NCBI RefSeq assembly: GCF_019733395.1
Contig: NZ_JAIHOO010000001.1
Coordinates: 4,996,965 to 5,060,964 of the forward strand
Source: Lysobacter sp. BMK333-48F3
GTDB lineage: Bacteria; Pseudomonadota; Gammaproteobacteria; Xanthomonadales; Xanthomonadaceae
DNA: 64,000 nucleotides
Direction: 5' to 3'
Positions within the stretch are counted from its first letter, which is position 1; every line of letters starts with the position of its first letter. Position numbers and translations under genes: made by a program. This document shows, one piece after another, positions 1-8,137 of the stretch. The notes beneath the pieces were generated by a model. That model had not been told where the DNA came from and made no database searches. It saw only the letters and a program-made list of their open reading frames with translations.

Positions 1-164
1 GGCGACAACGGCGAAGGCGGCGCAGCGCAGGCGTTGCAACAGGCGTGAGGTCATTGCGGACGATCCATGTCGGGGGCCGCGGGCGCGGCCCCCGACATGG
101 ATCGTCCGCAATGACCTCACGCCTGTTGCAACGCCTGCGCTGCGCCGCCTTCGCCGTTGTCGCC
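1..164. repeat. Perfect 164-bp inverted repeat at the window edge
   Basis: Bases 1-81 are the exact reverse complement of bases 84-164, leaving only two G residues at the centre. The right arm is the natural 5' end of the sugar dehydrogenase gene, with its ATG at 111, so the left arm is an inverted copy of that coding sequence. A perfect, nearly loopless hairpin of this length is hard to maintain in a chromosome. It is most simply a fold-back chimera at a contig end, though a genuine inverted duplication is not excluded. Confidence 0.9.
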
Positions 165-1304
165 CTCGCCGCCGCCTCCGCGTCCGCCGCGCCGGCCGCG
201 CTGACCCCGCACCCGGTGCGCCTGGACGACGGCCGCCGTTTCAGTCTGAACCTGCCGGCCGAGCTGGAGATCGTGCCGGTGGTGCAGGGCCTGAAGCGGG
301 TGCGCTTCTTCGCCCGCAGCCCGGACGGGCGCCTGTTCGTCACCGACATGCACGACCTCAGCGACAACCAGCGCGGCCGGGTCTACGCGCTGGACGGCTG
401 GGACGAACAGAAGGAGCGCTATACCAAGGTATCGGTCTACCTGGACAAGCAGCGCAATCCCAACAGCGTCGCCTTCTATACCGATCCCTCCGGCAAGAGC
501 TGGCTGTACGTCGCCAACACCGACAAGCTGCTGCGCTACCGCTACCGCAACGGCGACCTCAAGCCGTCCTCGGAACCGGAGGTGCTGGCCAGCTTTCCCG
601 ACTACGGCCTGAGCTACAAATACGGCGGCTGGCACCTGACCCGCACCCTCGCCTTCGGCGGCGACAAGCTCTACGTCTCGGTCGGCAGCAGTTGCAACGC
701 CTGCGTCGAAAAGGAAGACGTGCGCGCGGCGATCCTGCAGATGACCCCCGACGGCAGTGGCCGCCGTTTCTACGCCACCGGGCTGCGCAACGCGGTCGGC
801 CTGCTGTACCGCAACGGCCGCCTGTACGCGACCAACCAGGGCTCCGACCACCTCGGCGACCAAAAGCCCGACGAAACCCTGTTCGAGGTCCGCGACGGCG
901 CCGACTACGGCTGGCCGTACTGCTACCACAGCCAGGGCAAGCCGCTGGCCGACGCCAAGTTTCCGCGCAAGGCCGGCTGCGCCGCAGTGCCCAAGGCGCT
1001 CGCTTTCTTCCCCTCGCATGCCTCGGCGCTGGGCCTGAGCTGGTTCCCCGCCGCCGACGGCGGCCTGCTGCGCGACGAGTTCCTGGTCGCCCTGCACGGC
1101 GCCAGCAAGCTTTCCCTCGACCACGGCTACCGCATCGTGCGGGTCAAGGCCGACGGCCGCAGCGGCGGCGAACTGGTCAGCGGCTTCCTCGCCGGCGGCA
1201 AGGTCCTGGGCCGCCCCTGCGACGTGCTGCGCACCGGCCGCGACAGCTTCCTGTTCACCGACGACAAGAGCGGAGTGATCTATCGGGTGAGGCCGAAGCG
1301 GTGA
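111..1304 (+). CDS. PQQ-dependent sugar (sorbosone-type) dehydrogenase, secreted
   Basis: The product is 397 aa and resembles the soluble quinoprotein sugar/sorbosone dehydrogenases, six-bladed beta-propellers that oxidise sugars in the periplasm using PQQ. An alanine-rich signal peptide covers about residues 1-22 and ends in ASASAAPA. Family-like stretches include FATGLRNAVGL-type blade sequence (here YATGLRNAVGL) and DGADYGWPYC. The ATG at 111 was chosen because it directly precedes the signal peptide; an ATG at 45 lies in the inverted-repeat arm and would add a non-native extension. The natural promoter is not visible because the upstream sequence is the mirror image of the gene itself. 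The 3' end overlaps the next start by GTGA. The substrate cannot be told from sequence. Confidence 0.8.
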   Translation: MTSRLLQRLRCAAFAVVALAAASASAAPAALTPHPVRLDDGRRFSLNLPAELEIVPVVQGLKRVRFFARSPDGRLFVTDMHDLSDNQRGRVYALDGWDEQKERYTKVSVYLDKQRNPNSVAFYTDPSGKSWLYVANTDKLLRYRYRNGDLKPSSEPEVLASFPDYGLSYKYGGWHLTRTLAFGGDKLYVSVGSSCNACVEKEDVRAAILQMTPDGSGRRFYATGLRNAVGLLYRNGRLYATNQGSDHLGDQKPDETLFEVRDGADYGWPYCYHSQGKPLADAKFPRKAGCAAVPKALAFFPSHASALGLSWFPAADGGLLRDEFLVALHGASKLSLDHGYRIVRVKADGRSGGELVSGFLAGGKVLGRPCDVLRTGRDSFLFTDDKSGVIYRVRPKR

Positions 1305-2113
1305 GCGCGAACCCGTCGCCGATCGCGGCCGCCAGCGGCGAAGGCACGCGTACCCTGCAGGATCGCGCGCTGCGCTTGTTCATCGTGTTGGCGGCGTTCT
1401 TCTGCGTCAACGCGGCGCTGGCCGAGTTCATCGGAGTCAAGATCTTCGCCCTCGAAGACACCCTGCGCATCGCACCCTTGCAGTGGAACCTGTTCGGCCA
1501 GACGGGCTCGCTGAACTTCACCGCCGGCACTCTGCTGTGGCCGGTGGTGTTCCTGATGACCGACGTGGTCAACGAGTTCTTCGGCCGTCGCGGCGTGCGC
1601 TTCATTTCCTGGCTGGCGACGCTGCTGATCGCTTACGGTTTCCTGTTCGCGTTCGCGGCGATCGCGCTGGCCCCGGCCGGCTGGTGGGTGACCGCGGCGC
1701 AGGCGCAGGGCGTGCCGGATTACCAAGCCGCATTCGCGGCGATCTTCGGCCAGGGCCTGTGGAGCATCGGCGGTTCGCTGGTGGCTTTCATGCTCGGCCA
1801 GCTGATCGATGTCTCGGTGTTCCACCGCATCCGCAGCGCCACCGGCGAGAAACACGTGTGGCTGCGCGCCACCGGCTCGACCGCGGTCTCGCAGTTGGTC
1901 GACAGCTTCGTCGTGCTCTACATCGCCTTCGTGCTCGGCCCGCAGCATTGGCCGATCCCGCAGTTCCTGGCGATCGGCACGGTCAACTACGGCTACAAGA
2001 TGCTGGCCGCGTTCGCGATGATCCCGTTGATCTATCTGCTGCGGCGCTGGATCCACCGCTACCTGGGCGAAGCGCGCGCGCGGCAGCTGCGCGAAGAAGC
2101 CGCGGCGGACTGA
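1301..2113 (+). CDS. yhhQ: Queuosine precursor transporter (YhhQ/VUT family)
   Basis: This 270-aa inner-membrane protein belongs to the YhhQ (DUF165/VUT) family, which imports queuosine precursors (preQ0/preQ1) for tRNA modification. About six hydrophobic segments are visible, along with the family stretch FLMTDVVNEFFGRR near residue 85 and LVDSFVVLYIAF in the C-terminal half. A GTG start at 1301 overlaps the preceding stop codon, so the gene is probably translationally coupled to the dehydrogenase. Open frame upstream of this GTG lies inside that gene and was discarded. Tgt, which inserts the precursor base into tRNA, is encoded near 63 kb, consistent with an active queuosine pathway. Confidence 0.88.
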   Translation: MSANPSPIAAASGEGTRTLQDRALRLFIVLAAFFCVNAALAEFIGVKIFALEDTLRIAPLQWNLFGQTGSLNFTAGTLLWPVVFLMTDVVNEFFGRRGVRFISWLATLLIAYGFLFAFAAIALAPAGWWVTAAQAQGVPDYQAAFAAIFGQGLWSIGGSLVAFMLGQLIDVSVFHRIRSATGEKHVWLRATGSTAVSQLVDSFVVLYIAFVLGPQHWPIPQFLAIGTVNYGYKMLAAFAMIPLIYLLRRWIHRYLGEARARQLREEAAAD

Positions 2114-2189
2114 GCGGGCAACGCCGCCGGACGACGAGCCCCGATCGTCCGGGCTGCGGCGACTGCGCTCGCGTACACCGCTGCGGTGG

Positions 2190-2325
2190 TCGCGGCTCAC
2201 GCCGCTCCTACAGGCGGTAGGTCCGGGCTTCGACGGATGGCGCAAGCCTTGAAGATTCTGCGCGTCCCGTGGTCGCGGCTTGTGACCGAAGGAAATCCCC
2301 GTGGGACGCCGCTCCTACCCCGTAA
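2190..2325. repeat. Two REP elements (short and long form)
   Basis: A short REP, GTCGCGGCTCACGCCGCTCCTAC, sits near 2190-2215. A long form follows at about 2268-2320: GGTCGCGGCTTG, the insert TGACCGAAGGAAATCC, then GTGGGACGCCGCTCCTAC. Both ends of each unit are complementary and can form a hairpin. The same family recurs at about 2.7, 12.5, 44.5, 46.5 and 51.5-52.4 kb. Such elements in xanthomonads are probably mobilised by RAYT-type transposases encoded elsewhere; none is present here. Confidence 0.85.
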
Positions 2326-2342
2326 GCAACAGCGGCGCCCAG

Positions 2343-2399
<57 letters not shown>

Positions 2400-2665
2400 G
2401 AAGAGCATGGCGCAGCCTCGATCTCGCGAGAACGCCCTGAAGCCCCGGAGGGCGGGCCGCAGGGATGCGGCCCGTGCGCAGCCAGGCCAGGGATGGCCTG
2501 TGCGGAGCAGCCCCGCGCAAACCTCGTCCCATAGTGGCTTTTGATTCGAAACAGGAATGGCGTTTTCTTTGGTTACTTTCTTTGTCGCCTTGGACAAAGA
2601 AAGTGACCCGGCCGCTTGCGGACGGAAGCTTTGCTTTGGAGCTTTAGACGCCGCGAGACCGCAAG
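2400..2665. repeat. Composite dispersed repeat, module A
   Basis: This roughly 265-bp module follows the hexamer. It contains the stretches GAACGCCCTGAAGCCCCGGA, CAGGCCAGGGATGGCCTGTG, CCCATAGTGGCTTTTGATTC and GCGTTTTCTTTGGTTAC, then a perfect 12-bp stem at 2575-2586/2593-2604 (ACTTTCTTTGTC, loop GCCTTG, GACAAAGAAAGT), then CCGGCCGCTTGCGGACGGAAGC. Near-identical modules lie at 44.2, 51.2 (inverted) and 51.7 kb, with a shortened one at 52.2 kb. No coding function is supported. A structured RNA, a transcription-ending element or a non-autonomous mobile element are all possible. Confidence 0.85.
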
Positions 2666-2668
2666 AAC

Positions 2669-2940
2669 GCGGTCGCGGCTTACGCCGCTCCTACAAGGGC
2701 ACAGGACAAAGACGCGGCGAACGGGCGAGATGGCGGTCGCGGCTTGCGCCGCTCCTACAGGGGCGCAGGACAAAGACGCGGCGAACGGGCGAGATGGCGG
2801 TCGCGGCTTGTGACCGAAGGAAATCCCTGTGGGACGCCGCTCCTACAGGGGCACAGGACAAAGACGCGGCGAACGGGCGCGATGGCGGTCGAAGCTTGTG
2901 ACCGAAGGAAATCCCTGTGGGACGTCGCTCCTACCTCACA
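2669..2940. repeat. Tandem REP array, four units
   Basis: Two short REP units (about 2671 and 2732) and two long units with the TGACCGAAGGAAATCC insert (about 2796 and 2886) are separated by a repeated spacer containing GGACAAAGACGCGGCGAACG. The array ends 17 bp before the stop of the LytTR regulator gene on the opposite strand and may form the 3' end of its transcript. Between 2114 and 2956 nothing but repeats is seen. Confidence 0.85.
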
Positions 2941-2956
2941 GGGCCGCGGACGAACG

Positions 2957-3700
2957 TCAGCCCAAGCCCAGGCCGGCGCGGACCTTGTCGCGGTAGCTCG
3001 CGCCGCTGCCCAGGCGCAGGCCGTTGGCCATCCGCAACAGGTAGCGCCCGCCGTCGAGGTGCTCGATGTCGCGGATCGCATCGACCCGGACCAGGCGCGA
3101 GCGATGGATGCGCAGGAACCGGCCCGGGTCCAGCCGGCTTTCGATCCCGCTCATCGTCTCGCGCAACAGATAGGACTGCGCGCCGCAGCGCAGCTCGACG
3201 TAGTTGCTCTGCGCCAGCACGCATTCGATCTCGTCGACCGCGATCAGGCGCAGGCGCGCGCCGACCGGCACCGCCAGGCGCTGCGGATAGGCCTGGCCGT
3301 CGGCCGCCTCGGCCGCGCGCGGCGCCGGATCGCGCATCCGCCGCACCCGCGCCAACGCGGCCGCCAGGCGTTCGGCCGAATACGGCTTGAGCAGGTAATC
3401 GGCCGCGTCGGCGTCGAAAGCGCGCAGGGCGTGATCGGCATAGGCGGTCACGAACACCACCTGCGGCCGGCGCTGCGCCGGCAGCGCTTCGAGCACGCCG
3501 AAACCGCTGAGTTCGGGCAGGCGGATGTCGAGGAACACCACGTCCGGCTGCAAGCGGCGCAAGGCGGCGATGGCGCTGTCGCCGTCGGCGCATTCGGCCA
3601 CCACCTCGACCGCGCCGGCCTGGTCGAGCAGGCGCCGCAGCCGCGCCCGCGACATCGCCTCGTCGTCGACCACCACCGCGCGCAGCGGGGCCGGGTTCAT
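2957..3700 (-). CDS. LytTR-family response regulator
   Basis: A 247-aa two-domain regulator. The N-terminal receiver domain (about residues 6-120) has the acidic pair D12-D13, the phosphorylation site D58 in VVFLDIRLPE, T85, and K105 in LLKPYS. The C-terminal LytTR DNA-binding domain (about 145-240) contains IECVLAQSNYVEL and the typical FLRIHRSRLV. Its start codon overlaps the stop of the histidine kinase gene by ATGA, so the two are co-translated partners like LytS/LytR or AlgZ/AlgR. LytTR regulators bind paired direct repeats at target promoters. The target genes are not evident here; the neighbouring beta-propeller gene, divergent from the kinase, is one candidate. Confidence 0.93.
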   Translation of the reverse strand: MNPAPLRAVVVDDEAMSRARLRRLLDQAGAVEVVAECADGDSAIAALRRLQPDVVFLDIRLPELSGFGVLEALPAQRRPQVVFVTAYADHALRAFDADAADYLLKPYSAERLAAALARVRRMRDPAPRAAEAADGQAYPQRLAVPVGARLRLIAVDEIECVLAQSNYVELRCGAQSYLLRETMSGIESRLDPGRFLRIHRSRLVRVDAIRDIEHLDGGRYLLRMANGLRLGSGASYRDKVRAGLGLG

Positions 3701-4770
3701 GCCGCCGCCTCGTCCGGCGTCCAGCGCCGGTACGGCAATTGCAGCCGCACGCAGGTGCCGCCGGTCGGGCGCGCGCCGATCTCGAGGCGATGGCCGTTGC
3801 CGTACAGGCATTGCAGGCGCGCGCGGGTGTTGCTGAGGCCGACGCCCTGGCCGGGCGCGGCGGCGCGCTGGCCGCCGTCGTCGCTGACTTCCAGGATCAG
3901 CCGGTCGGCCTCGCGCTGCGCGCTCACCGACACCGCGCCGGGCGTGACCCGGGTGGCGACCGCGTGGTGGATCGCGTTCTCGACCAGCGGCTGCAGCAAC
4001 AGCTGCGGCACGCTGGCGTCGAGCAGGGCCGAATCGATCGCCCACTCGACCTGCAGGCGCTCGCCGAGGCGGATCTTCTCGATCCCGAGGTAATGGTCGA
4101 GCGCGACCAGTTCGTCGCGCAGCGCGATCTCCTGGGTGCGCGAATTGTCCAGGCTGTGGCGCAGCAAGGCGCCCAGGTCGACCAGCATGCGGTCGGCGCC
4201 GTCGGGGTCGCGGTGCACCATCTCGGCGATCGAGTTCAAGGCGTTGAACAGGAAATGCGGATTGAGCTGGGCCGACAGCGCCTCCAGCCGCGCCCGCGCC
4301 AGCCGCGACTCCAGTTCCAGGGTCTGGCGCTCGCGCGCCCGCGCGCGCGCCGCGTAGGCGCCGGCGTGGGCCACGCCGACGATCATCCAACTGCTGAGGG
4401 TGTTGTTGAGCACGCTGGTCGCCAGCACCTGGCCCGGCGAGGGCAAGGCTTCGTACCAGCCGATCCAGCGGTTCAACAGCAGCACCGCGCCGGCGCGCGC
4501 CACGATCACCGCCGCCACCGCCAGTCCCTGCAGGCACAGCGCGCGGGCGACGCGGCCGCGCTCGATCGGCTGCCGGCGCACGCATTCGAACAGGAACAGG
4601 GTCAGCGGCACCCACAGCCAGGCGCTGGCCAGTTCCTTGCGCAGGGTGCCGCTCCAGTCCGGGGCCTGGCCGGCGGCCTCGTGCATGGTCGCGATCTGGC
4701 CGACCCAGACCAGCCCGCTGAGGGTCCACCAGCCGAGTACCGCGAGCAGCAGCAAGGTTCGATCGCGCAT
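3697..4770 (-). CDS. LytS/YehU-type membrane sensor histidine kinase
   Basis: A 357-aa kinase with four predicted membrane helices in the first 140 residues, then a coiled linker and the His_kinase domain of the LytS/AlgZ type. The phospho-acceptor is H172 in the motif QLNPHFLFNALNS. The ATP-binding part shows LLLQPLVENAIHHA (N box) and GVGLSNTRARL (G box). The start at 4770 was preferred to an upstream ATG at 4854 because it opens directly into the first membrane helix. The gene is the first of a two-gene operon with the LytTR regulator, overlapping it by 4 bp. No extracytoplasmic ligand-binding domain is visible, so the signal may be membrane-derived. Confidence 0.92.
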   Translation of the reverse strand: MRDRTLLLLAVLGWWTLSGLVWVGQIATMHEAAGQAPDWSGTLRKELASAWLWVPLTLFLFECVRRQPIERGRVARALCLQGLAVAAVIVARAGAVLLLNRWIGWYEALPSPGQVLATSVLNNTLSSWMIVGVAHAGAYAARARARERQTLELESRLARARLEALSAQLNPHFLFNALNSIAEMVHRDPDGADRMLVDLGALLRHSLDNSRTQEIALRDELVALDHYLGIEKIRLGERLQVEWAIDSALLDASVPQLLLQPLVENAIHHAVATRVTPGAVSVSAQREADRLILEVSDDGGQRAAAPGQGVGLSNTRARLQCLYGNGHRLEIGARPTGGTCVRLQLPYRRWTPDEAAA

Positions 4771-4919
4771 GGAAGCGGATGCTGGACCGACGCGGGCGCG
4801 CTTGCAATCGCAGGCGCGGCGTTCGTCACCGGGCGGCTCCGGTTCGTCCCCCACGCCGTCGCGGCGCGCAGCGGCCGGCGCAGGCTGCGCCCACCTTCCG
4901 CTTCCGCAAGGACACCGTC

Positions 4920-5840
4920 ATGCGCCGTTCCCTGCCGCTCGCCTGCGCCCCCCTGGCCTTCGCCCTCGCCGCCAGCCTGCTGGTCCTGGCCGCGCCGGTC
5001 CGCGCCGGCGACGCCTGCCCGGAGGTCCGCCGCTACGGCGACGGCAGCCTCAACACCGCCGGCTGGGAGTGGCGGCTGAGCTTCAGCCCCGACCGCCGCC
5101 GCGCCTATTGGTCGCACACCGCCGGCTGGTGGCCGGGCACGCGCGAACGCGCCACGATCCGCACCGCATCGCGCGACGGCGAGGGCTGGAGCGCGCCGCA
5201 GACGGCCTCGTTCTCCGGCGTGCACAGCGACATGGACCCGTTCGTCTCGCCCGACGGCCGCTGGCTGGTGTTCTCCTCCGAGCGCCCGCGCCCGGACGGG
5301 CAAGCGGCGAAGATGGACCTGTGGATGGCCCGGCGCGGCGCGCACGGCTGGAGCGAACCGCGCCACCTCGGCGCCGCGGTCAACAGCGCCGGCGACGAGC
5401 TCTACCCGAGCCTGGACCGCCACGGCCACCTGTATTTCGCCAGCGAACGCGGCGGCGAGTGGAACATCTACGTCAGCCGCCGGCTGCGCCACGGCGGGTA
5501 CGCCCCGGCACAGCCGGTCGCGGGCGGGGTCAACACCGCCGAGCGCTGGGAGTTCAACCCGGAAATCTCGCCCGACGGCCGCACCCTGCTGTTCACCCGC
5601 CTGGACCTCCCCGACGCGCTGCCCGACCAGGGCCACGGCTGGGGCGACCTGTACGCGGCGCGGCTGCGCGACGGCCGTTTCGGCACCGCGGTCAACCTCG
5701 GCCCCTGCGTCAACACCAAGTGGGACGAGTTCCATCCGACCGTGCTGTGGGAGCGCCGGCAGCTGTTCTACGCCCGCGACATCGGCCAGCCCAGCGACTT
5801 CTACACCACCCGCCTGCGTCTGCCCGATCTCGACGATTGA
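4920..5840 (+). CDS. Secreted PD40/WD40-like beta-propeller (TolB-like) protein
   Basis: A 306-aa protein with a clear signal peptide (residues 1-29, ending APVRAG). Repeated PD40 strands carry the signature SPDGR three times (FVSPDGRWLVFSSERP, ISPDGRTLLFTR and the related SFSPDRRRAYWS). Proteins of this kind fold as periplasmic or extracellular beta-propellers and bind partners rather than catalyse reactions. The ATG at 4920 is followed at once by the signal peptide. It is transcribed divergently from the histidine kinase, 149 bp away, so a shared regulatory region is likely. Two cysteines remain in the mature part. The exact role is unknown. Confidence 0.75.
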   Translation: MRRSLPLACAPLAFALAASLLVLAAPVRAGDACPEVRRYGDGSLNTAGWEWRLSFSPDRRRAYWSHTAGWWPGTRERATIRTASRDGEGWSAPQTASFSGVHSDMDPFVSPDGRWLVFSSERPRPDGQAAKMDLWMARRGAHGWSEPRHLGAAVNSAGDELYPSLDRHGHLYFASERGGEWNIYVSRRLRHGGYAPAQPVAGGVNTAERWEFNPEISPDGRTLLFTRLDLPDALPDQGHGWGDLYAARLRDGRFGTAVNLGPCVNTKWDEFHPTVLWERRQLFYARDIGQPSDFYTTRLRLPDLDD

Positions 5841-5870
5841 GCGGGACCGCCGCGCGCGACCGATCGGACC

Positions 5871-5901
5871 GGAACGCCGGCGCGCCTCGCGCCGGCGTTC
5901 C
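5871..5901 (+). terminator. Stem-loop after the beta-propeller gene
   Basis: A perfect 14-bp stem (GGAACGCCGGCGCG / CGCGCCGGCGTTCC) with loop CCT lies 31 bp after the stop codon. There is no U-run, so termination activity is uncertain. Confidence 0.5.
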
Positions 5902-6008
5902 GCGACGTCGCGCACGCCGCCGTCGCGGCGGCGCATGACCTTCGGCGCTTGCCGCGGCATGGCCCGCACGGGAGCCTGCGGGTCCGTCCGTTGCGAACGC
6001 CCGTTCCC

Positions 6009-7874
6009 ATGACCCCAACCCCGTTCCGACCGGACCCGGCGCGCGCCGCGCGTCCGGCCGCCGTGTCCCGCCTCGCCCTCGCCGCGGCCCTGAGCGCCGC
6101 GCTCGGCCTGGCCCTGCCCGCCGCCGCGCTGGCCGCCGACGCCGGCACGCCGGCGCCGCGCGTCACCGTGCAGACCAAGGCCGAGAAACTCGATCGCCTG
6201 TACGAGCAGTACTGGGAAGAGACGCTCAAGCTCAATCCGCTGCTCGCCACCGCCCAGGGCGACCCGCGCTACAACGACCAGTTGCAGAACTTCGCCAGCG
6301 CCGATTTCCGCCGCCGCAGCCGCGAGTTCGACCAGCGCTGGCTCAAGACCATCGAGTCGGTCGGCTCGCAAGGCCTGTCGGCGCAGGACCTGCTGAGCTA
6401 CGAGATCTTCGTCCGCGAAGCGCGCATGGACCTGGAGGCCGAGCGCTTCCCGGGCTGGATGCAGCCGGTCAATCAGTTCAACAATTTCGCCGCCTCGATC
6501 GCCCAGCTCGGTTCCGGCGCCGGCTCGCAGCCGTTCAAGACCGTCGCCGACTACGACAACTGGCGCAAGCGCGCCGCGCTGGCGCCGGCGGTGTTCGACC
6601 AACTGATCGCCAACAGCCGCGAAGGGACCAAGCGCGGCGTGGTCCAGCCCAAGGCGCTGATGCTGAAGGTGTTGCCGCAGCTCGACGCGCTGATCAAAAC
6701 CCGCGCCGAGGACAGCCTGTTCTGGAAGCCGGTGACCAACTGGCCGGCCGGGTTCTCTGAGCAGGACAAGGCGCGCCTGAGCGCCGAATACCGGCAGATG
6801 ATCGAAACCGAGCTGATGCCGGCCTATACCCGCCTGCGCGACTACATCAAGAACGACTACCTGGCGCAGGCGCGCGACAGCGCCGGGCTGGGCGCGCTGC
6901 CCGACGGCGCCGACTGGTACGCGTTCAACGCCCGCCGTTCGACCACCACCGAGCTGAGCCCGGCGCAGATCCACCAGATCGGCCTGGACGAGGTCGCGCG
7001 GATCCACGGCGAGATCCGCAAGGTCATGGCCGAGGTCAAGTTCCAGGGCTCGCTGCAGGACTTCTTCAAGTTCATGCAGAACGATCCGCGCTTCGTGTTC
7101 AAGGACGAGCCGGCCCTGCTCGCCCACTACCGCGGCCTGGAAGCCAAGATCAACCGCAAGGTGCCGGAGCTGTTCTCGCTGACCCCGAAGGCGCCGTTCG
7201 AGATCCGCCCGGTGGAGGCTTTCCGCGCCCAGTCCGCGGCCGGCGGCTCGTACATGCGGCCGAGCGAGGACGGCAGCCGGCCGGGCATCTTCTACGTCAA
7301 CACCTACGACCTGCCGACGCGCAAGACCTGGGACGCGGAAGACCTGTACCTGCACGAGGCCATTCCGGGCCATCACTTCCAGCTGGCCCTGCAGCAGGAA
7401 CTGAGCGAGCTGCCGAAGTTCCGCCGCTTCGGCGGCGCCACCGCCTTCACCGAGGGCTGGGGCCTGTACGCCGAATCGCTGGGCCGCGACCTGGGCGTGT
7501 ACACCGATCCCTACAACTACTTCGGCTATCTGCAGAACGAGCTGTGGCGCGCGATCCGCCTGGTGGTCGACACCGGCCTGCACAGCAAGGGCTGGACCCG
7601 CGAGCAGGTGATCGCCTACATGCTGGAGAACTCGGCCGAGAGCGAGACCCAGTCCACCGCCGAGGCCGAACGCTACATGGCCATCCCCGGCCAGGCCCTG
7701 GCCTACAAGATCGGCGAGCTGCGCATCATGCAGCTGCGCAAGCGCGCCGAGCAGGCCCTGGGCACGCGCTTCGACATCCGCGAATTCCATGCCGAAGTGC
7801 TCAAGGACGGCGCGGTGCCGCTGGACGTGCTGGAGCGCAAGATCGACCGCTGGATCCAGTCGCGCCGCGGCTGA
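6009..7874 (+). CDS. DUF885-family secreted metallopeptidase
   Basis: A 621-aa protein of the DUF885 family, predicted zinc peptidases related to carboxypeptidase-like gluzincins. The catalytic motif HEAIPGHHFQ is present near residue 453, with FTEGWGLYAE about 30 residues later providing the third ligand region. A long alanine-rich signal sequence (residues 1-43, ending PAAALAAD) points to export. The start at 6009 is preferred because it lies just before this signal, although the usual n-region is extended. Family members of about 600 aa are common in Lysobacter and Xanthomonas. The gene stands alone between two intergenic stem-loops. The natural substrates are unknown. Confidence 0.85.
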   Translation: MTPTPFRPDPARAARPAAVSRLALAAALSAALGLALPAAALAADAGTPAPRVTVQTKAEKLDRLYEQYWEETLKLNPLLATAQGDPRYNDQLQNFASADFRRRSREFDQRWLKTIESVGSQGLSAQDLLSYEIFVREARMDLEAERFPGWMQPVNQFNNFAASIAQLGSGAGSQPFKTVADYDNWRKRAALAPAVFDQLIANSREGTKRGVVQPKALMLKVLPQLDALIKTRAEDSLFWKPVTNWPAGFSEQDKARLSAEYRQMIETELMPAYTRLRDYIKNDYLAQARDSAGLGALPDGADWYAFNARRSTTTELSPAQIHQIGLDEVARIHGEIRKVMAEVKFQGSLQDFFKFMQNDPRFVFKDEPALLAHYRGLEAKINRKVPELFSLTPKAPFEIRPVEAFRAQSAAGGSYMRPSEDGSRPGIFYVNTYDLPTRKTWDAEDLYLHEAIPGHHFQLALQQELSELPKFRRFGGATAFTEGWGLYAESLGRDLGVYTDPYNYFGYLQNELWRAIRLVVDTGLHSKGWTREQVIAYMLENSAESETQSTAEAERYMAIPGQALAYKIGELRIMQLRKRAEQALGTRFDIREFHAEVLKDGAVPLDVLERKIDRWIQSRRG

Positions 7875-7942
7875 GGCCGGGCGCCGGCGGCCGGTGGGAC
7901 GGCCGCCGCCCCCTGCCCGGACGAGACCCGGGGCAAGACCGA

Positions 7943-7967
7943 GGACCGGCCCGCGACGGGCCGGTCC
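7943..7967 (+). terminator. Stem-loop after the DUF885 gene
   Basis: An 11-bp perfect stem (GGACCGGCCCG / CGGGCCGGTCC) with loop CGA lies about 70 bp after the stop codon. It is GC-rich without a U-run. Confidence 0.5.
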
Positions 7968-8045
7968 GGTTCCGTACAGCGAACCCGGGCCGGGCGGCGC
8001 TAGGATGCCCCGGAGGTCCGGGCCGACGTTCCGTGCCAGTCGCTG

Positions 8046-8074
8046 CGGAAAAAATGTGATGGAAAGCGCATAAT
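8046..8074 (+). promoter_or_regulatory. Possible promoter for the LysM-FecR/diguanylate cyclase operon
   Basis: CATAAT at 8069-8074 resembles a -10 box in an AT-richer patch, with an implied start about 57 nt before the ATG at 8138. No good -35 match is present at the usual spacing, so this is weak. Confidence 0.3.
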
Positions 8075-8137
8075 TGGCGGTTGCAATGCCGCTGCCGCCC
8101 CGTCGGCCCCGCTGTCCCACCCAGCTACGGAAAACGG

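Noticed and set aside
1..164. Hairpin telomere of a linear replicon
   Set aside because: One arm is the coding start of an ordinary metabolic gene, and similar fold-back joints occur internally at 20-21.5 kb. A technical chimera is more likely.
2669..2940. CRISPR-like array
   Set aside because: Repeats and spacers both recur: the spacers are copies of one another. Unit lengths vary between short and long REP forms, and no cas gene is present.
4602..8120. Open frame of about 1170 codons on the minus strand
   Set aside because: It spans the antisense of the beta-propeller and DUF885 genes and part of the kinase gene in another frame, with no domain signal.
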